Source of the DNA: Dehalococcoidia bacterium
Lineage (GTDB): Bacteria > Chloroflexota > Dehalococcoidia > Dehalococcoidales > JAUWYK01
Assembly (NCBI GenBank): GCA_030615865.1
Contig: JAUWYK010000058.1
Coordinates: 1-12,495, forward strand
DNA: 12,495 nucleotides
Reading direction: 5' to 3'
Position 1 is the stretch's first letter, and every line of letters starts with the position of its first letter. Below the pieces are notes generated by a model, which saw only the letters and a list, made by a program, of their open reading frames with translations, made no database searches and was not told the DNA's origin. A program made the translations under genes and the position numbers. This document shows positions 7,380 to 12,495 of this stretch, piece after piece.

Positions 7380-8399
7380 ATGGTAAACAAGCGAGAAAGA
7401 ATACTAGTTGTTGATGATGAAGCGATGGTTAGAAGGCTTCTTTGCCAAAAGTTGTCCGGAGAAGGCTACCAATGCGAGGAAGCTGGTGGTGCTGACCAGG
7501 CGCTGGATAGGTTAAGGGACAACCCAGTTGAACTGATGATTCTAGATATAAAGATGCCGGGTAAATCGGGAATCGAGCTACTACCAGAGATAAAAGCCGG
7601 TTACCCTGATACGGCAGTCTTGATGGTTACTGCTCTTACCGATGTCAATATCATCACCCAGTGCATGAAGCAGGGAGCCTATGACTATATATGCAAGCCC
7701 TTTGACTTAAGTGAGGTTGTGCAGAGCGTGGAGGGGGTTCTGGATAAAAGAAGACTAGAGCTTGAGATTAGGAAGTACCAGCAACATCTGGAGCAAAGGG
7801 TTGGGGAACAAACGAAGGAGATCCGAAAAGTCTTTCTCGGTGCCATCGAGGCATTAGCCTTTGCTCTTGAAGCCAAGGACAAGTATACTGCAGGGCATTC
7901 TCGAAGGGTAACCGAAATTGCAGTGGCTATAGGTAAGGAGCTAGGTCTATCTACAGGTGACATAGAGGACCTGCGCTGGGGAGGTTTACTCCACGATGTT
8001 GGTAAAATTGCCGTTGACCAACTTATTCAAAACAAGCCGGGCGAACTGACCTCTGAGGAGTATGAGCATATTATGACTCATCCCCATGTAGGAGCTGGTA
8101 TTGTAAAACCGGTGGTTAATGGGAAAGTGGTGAAGATGATTGAACATCACCATGACTATTATAATGGCAGTGGAATGAATCAAGTTTTAAGTGGTGAAGA
8201 CATACCGCTAGGAGCTAGAATTCTAGCCGTGGCTGATGCCTTTGATGCCATGACCTCTGACCGCCCCTATCGCTCGGCGATGTCTATAGGTGATGCTCTG
8301 AGTGAAATCAAGCGCTGCGCTGGCACCCAATTTGACCCTGTTGTAGTTGATGCTTTCCTCAAAATACCTGTGGCTGGGATAGTGCTGGCAGAAGTGTGA
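7380..8399 (+). CDS. Response regulator with receiver and HD-GYP-type phosphodiesterase domain (degenerate GYP)
   Basis: This 339-aa protein has a receiver (about 6-120; Asp12/Asp13, phospho-acceptor Asp56, Thr84, Lys106), a short coiled coil (about 122-148) and an HD-GYP-type domain (about 150-335). The metal-binding residues are visible: His205-Asp206 in HDVGK, HPHVGAG, His256-His257, and DAFDAMTSDRPYR. HD-GYP proteins hydrolyse cyclic di-GMP, so phosphorylation would be expected to alter cyclic di-GMP levels. The signature loop, usually HHExxDGSGYP, reads HHHDYYNGSGMN here (256-267), with Met-Asn in place of Tyr-Pro. Activity or substrate may therefore differ. The gene begins 4 nt after the preceding receiver stop, with only a weak ribosome site, which suggests translational coupling. 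The family is certain; catalytic activity is uncertain. Confidence 0.93.
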   Translation: MVNKRERILVVDDEAMVRRLLCQKLSGEGYQCEEAGGADQALDRLRDNPVELMILDIKMPGKSGIELLPEIKAGYPDTAVLMVTALTDVNIITQCMKQGAYDYICKPFDLSEVVQSVEGVLDKRRLELEIRKYQQHLEQRVGEQTKEIRKVFLGAIEALAFALEAKDKYTAGHSRRVTEIAVAIGKELGLSTGDIEDLRWGGLLHDVGKIAVDQLIQNKPGELTSEEYEHIMTHPHVGAGIVKPVVNGKVVKMIEHHHDYYNGSGMNQVLSGEDIPLGARILAVADAFDAMTSDRPYRSAMSIGDALSEIKRCAGTQFDPVVVDAFLKIPVAGIVLAEV

Positions 8400-8429
8400 A
8401 ATTTGCTGATTGCATAAGGGAGGAGATTT

Positions 8430-8822
8430 GTGGAAGTGGACCAATTTAAGAGAAAGAAAATACTTATAGTCGATGATGAACCATCTGTCAGGTCATTGGT
8501 AAAAAAGCTTCTGGGCGAGAACTATATCGTCCTTGAGGCAAATGATGGTAGGGAAGCAATAAATATGGCTGTCAACCAGCAACCAGACCTCATACTGATG
8601 GACATTTTGATGCCTAAGATGGATGGTCTTACCGCTTGCTATGCAATTAAAATGAACCAGGCTACTAAGGAAATCCCTGTGGTCATGCTCACCGCCGTAG
8701 ACTATGAACTTAACAAGAAGCTTAGCCAGGATGTTATGGGCGCCCAAGGATATATAACCAAACCATTCAGCTCCCGGGAATTAATGAATACCATTGGTCA
8801 AGTTCTGGCAGATTCCAAGTAA
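8430..8822 (+). CDS. Second stand-alone receiver-domain response regulator
   Basis: This 130-aa single receiver has all key residues: Asp15-Asp16-Glu17, phospho-acceptor Asp58 in LMDILMP, Thr88 and Lys111 in TKPF. The start is GTG, chosen because a strong GGGAGGAG site (8418-8425) lies just upstream; the N-terminal MEVDQFKRKKILIVDDE places the first strand properly. It follows the HD-GYP gene by 30 nt and is probably the last gene of the operon. No DNA-binding or enzymatic output domain is present, so it may act in a phosphorelay, as a phosphate sink, or by protein contact. Confidence 0.93.
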   Translation: MEVDQFKRKKILIVDDEPSVRSLVKKLLGENYIVLEANDGREAINMAVNQQPDLILMDILMPKMDGLTACYAIKMNQATKEIPVVMLTAVDYELNKKLSQDVMGAQGYITKPFSSRELMNTIGQVLADSK

Positions 8823-8952
8823 GACACACCTTTCCTCATCATGCCTACCATTGTCTACTTATTATTGTTCAGCCTCGTTATCTTAATCAGCCACCACAAC
8901 CAGGACTATTCTCCTAGTACTAATTGCTCCTAAATTTGCCCCATTTGGGTGA

Positions 8953-8993
8953 TTCTCAAAATGGCTTGTGTAGAGCATAATTGACATATGTCA
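8953..8993 (+). promoter_or_regulatory. Candidate promoter with 12-bp palindrome before the matrix operon
   Basis: TTCTCA (8953-8958, 4 of 6 to the -35 consensus), a 17-nt spacer and CATAAT (8976-8981, 5 of 6 to the -10) form a possible promoter. The predicted start near 8988 falls inside a perfect palindrome, TGACATATGTCA (8982-8993), centred about 40 nt before the HTH start codon. A consensus-like TTGACA (8981-8986) overlaps the palindrome but has no fitting -10. The rest of the 8823-9027 gap shows no clear terminator; a weak CCATTT/AAATGG inverted repeat (8941-8964) lacks a T-run. Confidence 0.35.
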
Positions 8994-9027
8994 GATGTGT
9001 TTTTGCAGTTCCAAAAAGGATTGATTT

Positions 9028-9228
9028 ATGTCGGTAATAATCAGCAGTCGAACATATTATAGAACCATGGAGGCTTGTGAAATGGTGGGCGTAAGTAGGT
9101 CTACCCTACTACGATGGCTTAGGAGTGGCATCCTCGAGGACGCCTCGCATAGAGATAGGCGAGGTTGGAGGCTGTTCACGCAAGCTGATATCAAAAGAAT
9201 AGAAGCCGAGGCCAACAGGATGAAATAG
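9028..9228 (+). CDS. Small MerR/excisionase-type helix-turn-helix protein, paralog of the one at 1577
   Basis: This 66-aa protein is a single MerR-like HTH domain. TYYRTMEACEMVGVSRST (9-26) and the following helix, then HRDRRGWRLFT (41-51), repeat the pattern of the first HTH protein; I count about 38 identities in 64 positions. It lacks the 12-residue tail of its paralog. An AAGGA ribosome site lies 7 nt before ATG. It is followed, after a 214-nt leader-like gap, by the TasA-like gene on the same strand and is the nearest candidate regulator of that gene. The DNA target is not known. The strictly shared wing (HRDRRGWRLFT) suggests the two paralogs read related sites. Confidence 0.85.
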   Translation: MSVIISSRTYYRTMEACEMVGVSRSTLLRWLRSGILEDASHRDRRGWRLFTQADIKRIEAEANRMK

Positions 9229-9296
9229 AAGCATTTACGCCGAGCCGGCAGGTTCGATTCACAGAGACCCTTTACTTTTAGGGAGGAATTCGCCAA

Positions 9297-9347
9297 ATGG
9301 CAAATAATGATAGATACGATGCTTATTCAAAAGATGGGGACATCTAA
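9297..9347 (+). CDS. Possible 16-codon leader ORF
   Basis: ATG at 9297 follows a strong GGGAGGAA site (9281-9288) with good spacing and encodes MANNDRYDAYSKDGDI before TAA. A second, even shorter ORF (MECH, 9380-9394) follows behind AAAGGAGG (9367-9374). Both lie in the 214-nt region before the TasA-like gene. They could be upstream ORFs that tune expression, remnants of genes, or chance. I see no homology, so confidence is low. Confidence 0.25.
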   Translation: MANNDRYDAYSKDGDI

Positions 9348-9426
9348 TTTGCTTAGTAAATGCCGTAAAGGAGGCACGTATGGAGTGTCACTAACGCACA
9401 ATGGGAAAGCCACAAATCAATTTAGT

Positions 9427-9437
9427 AAGGAGGTGAT
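9427..9437 (+). promoter_or_regulatory. Exceptionally strong ribosome binding site of the TasA-like gene
   Basis: AAGGAGGTGAT is a full complement of the 16S rRNA 3' end, ending 5 nt before ATG at 9443. It fixes the start codon and suggests very high translation, as expected for an abundant structural protein. Confidence 0.85.
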
Positions 9438-9442
9438 AAGGA

Positions 9443-10168
9443 ATGAAAAGGATACTAATAAGCTTGATGACCATTGCTCTGGTGGGTGCCCTGATCGGTG
9501 GCGGCGTTTATGCCTACTTCAGCAGTATTGAGACCAGCACCGACAATGCCTTTGCCGCCGGGACGCTGAACCTGGTTCCCTCTACTAGCGGCACGGGTCC
9601 TGTAGGAAAGTATACCGTGACAGCAGGTGGAGATGGGGTCAATGGCAAAGTGGTTTTTACGAACCTGGCACCCGAGGATTCAGGCTCCATCACTTGGACA
9701 CTATACAATGATGGGAGTCTAGCTGGCACGCTTACGATTGCGTCAACGGTGGTCTTCTCCGATGTCGATGCCAATGAACCTGAGAACGCGGTAACAGACC
9801 CTCATGCCAATGACGGTGGCGGCAATGGAGACTTTGATGAGTTCGTAGGAGTCACACTGCAGCGTGGAGTTGGTACCGACCAAGCGAGTGCCGAAGCTGC
9901 CTTCGTATACATCCTCGGGGATGCTACTAACTATGTGCCGTTCTCAGGATTAGAAGCAGCACTAGATGACGCGGTAGGCCAGAGTGTGGCTGCCGATGGA
10001 GGTAACGATACCATTGTCTACAAGCTTAGCTGGAGCATCGCCAGCGATGTGGAGGGAGCAGGTGTGGATGGGTTATTCGGCACCGGTGACGATGTTACTG
10101 CCGACGACAACATCATCCAGAGCGACAACGCCGAGATTGATATTACCTTCACCCTGACCCAGGCATAA
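9443..10168 (+). CDS. TasA/camelysin-like secreted protein with SipW-type signal peptide
   Basis: This 241-aa protein begins with a short positive end (MKR), a hydrophobic stretch (about 4-24) and the block GGGVYAYFSSIETSTDNAFAAGTLNL. That block is the hallmark of proteins exported with a SipW-type signal peptidase, such as TasA and camelysin (CalY) of Bacillus, which form extracellular fibres or bind the cell surface. The mature part is acidic, rich in Asp, Gly, Thr and Val, and predicted to be beta-rich; GVDGLFGTGDDVTADDN near the C-terminus resembles a calcium-binding loop. The signal peptidase gene follows 119 nt downstream, as in tapA-sipW-tasA loci, which supports the assignment. The start is fixed by a perfect ribosome site. 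Fibre formation and any protease activity are not shown by the sequence. Confidence 0.87.
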   Translation: MKRILISLMTIALVGALIGGGVYAYFSSIETSTDNAFAAGTLNLVPSTSGTGPVGKYTVTAGGDGVNGKVVFTNLAPEDSGSITWTLYNDGSLAGTLTIASTVVFSDVDANEPENAVTDPHANDGGGNGDFDEFVGVTLQRGVGTDQASAEAAFVYILGDATNYVPFSGLEAALDDAVGQSVAADGGNDTIVYKLSWSIASDVEGAGVDGLFGTGDDVTADDNIIQSDNAEIDITFTLTQA

Positions 10169-10180
10169 TGGGATATATGA

Positions 10181-10209
10181 GGTGGTGGGCTTCAATGAGA
10201 CCCGTCACC
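10181..10209 (+). terminator. Stable hairpin between the TasA-like and signal peptidase genes, possibly an attenuator
   Basis: GGTGGTGGGCTTC (10181-10193) pairs with GAGACCCGTCACC (10197-10209) across a 3-nt loop: 13 positions with one mismatch and three G-U pairs. It begins 12 nt after the TasA-like stop codon. Only TT follows, so it is not a full intrinsic terminator. It may reduce read-through or protect the 3' end of the upstream message, making the structural protein more abundant than its peptidase. The role is inferred. Confidence 0.45.
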
Positions 10210-10287
10210 TTACAGCCCGAGTTGCCCCAGACTGAATGAGAGGGCTAATGGCGCTAGCTTTAACTTGAACCAATAAAGGAATCTATT

Positions 10288-10806
10288 ATGAAGAAAGTAG
10301 CTGAAAATTTTGGCTTGGCCGTGATAATCCTGCTTATGACGGTGGTCGTGCTCACCTTTCTAGCACCTCACTTTGGGTGGAGGGTGGATACTGTCTTCTC
10401 AGGTAGTATGGAACCGCAGCTTAAAGTAGGAGGTGTGGCGGTAACTCGCCCTGTGGAGGCAGGAGACATAAAGGTGGGGGATATTATCACCTTTCACTCT
10501 CCGCTGAGTGAGAAAGTGACCAGCCATAGGGTGATAGCTGTGGACGATGACTCATCGTCTCATTTCCAGACCAAAGGGGATGCTAGTGAGGATGCCGACC
10601 CCTTTGTCGTCCCGGCTCAGAACGTGGTGGGAAAGGTTTGCTTTCACATTCCTTACTTCGGCTATGCCGCCCAGTTTGTCAGAACTCCTCTGGGTCTTCT
10701 GCTGACCCTGTGTCTGCCTGGACTCATCATTATGGGGATGGAAGTGAGAAACGTCTGGCGTGTGCTTACTGAAGAAGAGATTGAGAGAAAATACGGGATA
10801 AGGTAA
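10288..10806 (+). CDS. sipW: SipW/ER-type signal peptidase I
   Basis: This 172-aa membrane protein has one N-terminal membrane segment (about 9-28), a catalytic domain outside the membrane, and a C-terminal membrane segment (about 134-151). The nucleophile is Ser40 in SGSMEP. The general base is His80 in TSHRVI rather than Lys, which defines the SipW/archaeal/eukaryotic ER branch (S26B) of signal peptidase I. The conserved Asp98 is in TKGDAS, with further acidic residues in EDADP. It should cleave the signal peptides of the TasA-like protein before it and probably of the surface protein after it. The start is supported by AAAGGA about 8 nt upstream. The next gene begins 4 nt after the stop codon. 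The gene symbol refers to the family; orthology to Bacillus sipW is not established. Confidence 0.92.
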   Translation: MKKVAENFGLAVIILLMTVVVLTFLAPHFGWRVDTVFSGSMEPQLKVGGVAVTRPVEAGDIKVGDIITFHSPLSEKVTSHRVIAVDDDSSSHFQTKGDASEDADPFVVPAQNVVGKVCFHIPYFGYAAQFVRTPLGLLLTLCLPGLIIMGMEVRNVWRVLTEEEIERKYGIR

Positions 10807-10810
10807 GGAG

Positions 10811-12495
10811 ATGAGAGGTAAAAAGTGGTTTATTTTGCTGGCAAGCTTGGCACTGGTTCTCCTGGCTAGCAGTATTGGTGTAACCAGAAGCTCCTCTGTT
10901 GACCTGGAGAGCTCCACTGGCAACACCTTCCAAGCCTGGACTTCCAGGCAATGGACGCGAACCACGCAAGCGGATTTTGAAGCTGGCGTTCTAAATCAGG
11001 TTGATACCTCATCAAGCCCTGGGGATGTTAAGCTCGCACCAATCCCTCCCCCTACCCTCGTTGGCAGCTGGTCAGGCGAAACGGATTTTGAGACCAACGG
11101 ATTCAGCTACACACCCGGAGCGGGTTCAAACCGCGTTGCTTTGGTCATGGTAACGGCTGAGAGTAATTCCATCCCGGTCGCAAACGTAAATCAGGTTACA
11201 TTAGGCGGACAAGCCTTAACCGCTATTGAAAATGCGGACGGGGTAGTGGTTGGCTCGGCTGGTTTCTTCCACGACTTAGTCTGGTTTGGTTACCTTGACG
11301 AGACCGGCATTGGCAATATGAGCGGTAATGCCCTTAACATTACCTGGGATACTACACCAACAAACAGCCCGCCGATTATGGTACAGGCGGCTACTTACCA
11401 GAATGTTGACCAGACCACGCCGATTGCCGACAGTGCCTCCCATACTAACATTGCGGCGGGTTCTATACAGGCAGGCAACGTCAGCGTTGGCTCGGACGAC
11501 AGGCTAGTTTATGTCACAACCTGCGGACAGCCCAGTGACCACACCGCCCCAGGTGGCTACACCGAGCAGATTGAGCAGGATGGTAGCCCCGTCAATTCCC
11601 ATAGTAACGCCTCAGTCCAAAGGGATGCAACCACCTCCAGTACCGAGAACCCTACTGCCACCTGGAGTGGTACCAACCGGCTGGCCATTATCAGCGCCGT
11701 TTTAAATGCTGTTGAGAACGAATCCGCCTCTCCCCCTACCCTCGTTGGGAGCTGGTCAGGCGAAACGGATTTTGAGACCGACGGGTTCAACTATACACCC
11801 GGAGCGGGTTCAAACCGCGTTGCTTTGGTTATGATAACGGCTGAGAGTGATTCCACCCCGGTCGCAAACATAAATCAGGTTACATTAGGTGGACAAGTCT
11901 TAACCGCTATTGAAAATGCGGATGGGGTAGTGGTTGGCTCGGCCGGTTCCTTTCACAACTTAATCTGGTTCGGTTACCTTAACGAGACCGGCATTGGCAA
12001 TATGAGCGGTAATGCCCTTAACATCAGCTGGGATACGACTCCAACAAACAGCCCGCCGATTATGGTACAGGCGGCTACTTACCAGAATGTTGACCAGACC
12101 ACGCCGATTGCCGACAGTGCCTCCCATACTAACATTGCGGCGAGTTCTATACAGGCGGGCAACGTCAGCGTTGGCTCAAATGACAGGCTAGTTTATGTCA
12201 CAACCTGCGGACAGCCCAGTGACCACACCGCCCCAGGTGGCTACACCGAGCAGATTGAGCAGGATGGCCCTGCCTTTTCTCATAGTAATGCCTCAGTCCG
12301 GAGAGATGCAACCACCTCCAGTACCGAGAACCCTACTGCCATCTGGAGTGGTACCAATCGGCTGGCTATTATCAGCGCCGTCTTGAATGGTGTTGAGAGC
12401 GAATCCTCATATACCTCCCCGGGCACCATTGCTTCCCAGGTTCTGGATACTGGAGTAGCTGGAGCCAGATGGGACGCCCTGTTCTGGGATGAAAC
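10811..12495 (+). CDS. Large repeat-containing surface protein, C-terminus outside window
   Basis: The frame stays open from ATG at 10811 to the end (561 codons). It opens with MRGKK and a hydrophobic segment (about 6-24), then SSSVDLESSTGNTFQAW, which resembles the SipW-type signal pattern ETSTxNxFxAG of the TasA-like protein, although the YFS part is not conserved. A linker (to about 78) leads to two 225-228-aa repeats (about 79-305 and 307-532). Each opens with LVGSWSGETDFET, then GAGSNRVALVM, VNQVTLGGQ, TGIGNMSGNALNI and a single-Cys TTCGQPSDHTAPGGYTEQIEQDG. They look like beta-sandwich surface modules, a type seen in environmental surface proteins; I do not recognise a named family. A different segment (GTIASQVLDTGVAGARWD) begins near the window end. 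It begins 4 nt after the signal peptidase stop, with AAGG about 8 nt upstream as ribosome site, so it is likely co-translated. It is probably adhesin or matrix-like, by inference. Confidence 0.85.
   Translation, partial: MRGKKWFILLASLALVLLASSIGVTRSSSVDLESSTGNTFQAWTSRQWTRTTQADFEAGVLNQVDTSSSPGDVKLAPIPPPTLVGSWSGETDFETNGFSYTPGAGSNRVALVMVTAESNSIPVANVNQVTLGGQALTAIENADGVVVGSAGFFHDLVWFGYLDETGIGNMSGNALNITWDTTPTNSPPIMVQAATYQNVDQTTPIADSASHTNIAAGSIQAGNVSVGSDDRLVYVTTCGQPSDHTAPGGYTEQIEQDGSPVNSHSNASVQRDATTSSTENPTATWSGTNRLAIISAVLNAVENESASPPTLVGSWSGETDFETDGFNYTPGAGSNRVALVMITAESDSTPVANINQVTLGGQVLTAIENADGVVVGSAGSFHNLIWFGYLNETGIGNMSGNALNISWDTTPTNSPPIMVQAATYQNVDQTTPIADSASHTNIAASSIQAGNVSVGSNDRLVYVTTCGQPSDHTAPGGYTEQIEQDGPAFSHSNASVRRDATTSSTENPTAIWSGTNRLAIISAVLNGVESESSYTSPGTIASQVLDTGVAGARWDALFWDE
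11047..11725 (+). repeat. Tandem surface-protein repeat, unit 1
   Basis: Unit 1 of two direct in-frame repeats, 684 bp before unit 2. Comparing by eye I find roughly 45-50 differences in about 680 positions plus a one-codon indel in the QDG(S)P region. Identical blocks of 102 bp (11357-11458) and 86 bp (11498-11583) stand out. Confidence 0.93.
11731..12406 (+). repeat. Tandem surface-protein repeat, unit 2
   Basis: Unit 2, matching 11047-11725 at about 93% identity and one codon shorter. Its identical blocks are at 12041-12142 and 12182-12267. Changes cluster at the beginning and near the end of the unit and include both silent and amino-acid changes. No third unit starts before the window ends; the sequence after 12407 is different. 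Confidence 0.93.

Noticed and set aside
8823..8965. Terminator after the signalling operon
   Set aside because: The only inverted repeat (CCATTT/AAATGG, 8941-8964) is weak and has no T-run. Transcription may end by another mechanism or read through.
1577..9228. Mobile element or phage origin suggested by excisionase-like HTH proteins
   Set aside because: No transposase, integrase, terminal inverted repeat or target duplication is visible near either HTH gene. The two HTH genes are in direct orientation and diverged, so they do not look like element ends.
9240..9268. Possible tRNA T-arm (GGTTCGATTC)
   Set aside because: The flanking bases do not form a T-stem, and no acceptor, D-arm or anticodon arm is found around it.
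9383..9412. Possible cyclic di-GMP-I (GEMM) riboswitch suggested by AACGCACAATGGGAAAGCC
   Set aside because: It resembles parts of the GEMM core, but the second conserved strand and the pairing stems are missing, and there are only about 30 nt to the start codon. A covariance-model search would settle it.
9307..9531. 74-codon ORF across the leader and the start of the TasA-like gene
   Set aside because: It overlaps the well-supported TasA-like start in another frame, has no good ribosome site and shows no domain features.
11511..12386. Two similar 63-64-codon ORFs in the surface-protein repeats
   Set aside because: They are the same out-of-frame shadow in both repeat copies and appear only because the repeats are nearly identical.

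Overview
The window reads as bacterial DNA of mixed base composition. It holds ten genes, two of them cut by the window edges. The gene set is a cytoplasmic multi-PAS histidine kinase, small MerR-like helix-turn-helix (HTH) proteins, a SipW-type signal peptidase with TasA/camelysin-like and repeat-bearing surface proteins, and a fatty-acyl-CoA-synthetase-like enzyme. That combination would fit a Chloroflexota (Dehalococcoidia-like) or similar environmental anaerobe. This assignment is inference from gene content only, since no rRNA or other marker gene is present.

Layout. (1) 1-1393, minus strand: an AMP-forming acyl-CoA synthetase missing its C-terminus, with a good sigma-70-like promoter in the divergent intergenic region (1394-1576). 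(2) 1577-8822, plus strand: a tightly packed signalling operon. It contains a 78-aa HTH protein, a 1716-aa histidine kinase with ten PAS modules and one GAF domain, a stand-alone receiver (its start directly follows the kinase stop), a receiver-HD-GYP protein with a degenerate GYP motif, and a second stand-alone receiver. (3) 8823-9027: an intergenic region with a candidate promoter and a 12-bp perfect palindrome. (4) 9028 to the end, plus strand: a second HTH protein, about 59% identical to the first, then a TasA/camelysin-like secreted protein, a SipW-type signal peptidase, and the start of a large surface protein built from roughly 228-aa tandem repeats.

How it may work together. The kinase senses several cytoplasmic cues and phosphorylates one or more of the three receivers. 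One receiver carries an HD-GYP domain, the family that degrades cyclic di-GMP, although here the signature is altered. The neighbouring operon makes and exports extracellular matrix or surface proteins through a dedicated signal peptidase. Paralogous HTH proteins head both units, and each is preceded by a 12-bp palindrome at a similar distance. A working hypothesis is one locus in which signalling and matrix production are co-regulated by the paired HTH proteins. The parts are visible in the sequence; the coupling is inferred.

Repeats are prominent at two scales. In the kinase, the DNA encoding the DITERKQ linkers between PAS modules is nearly identical in most of its ten copies, two PAS modules are clear duplicates 747 bp apart, and adjacent modules differ sharply in GC content. 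In the last gene, two units 684 bp apart are about 93% identical, with perfectly conserved blocks of 102 and 86 bp.
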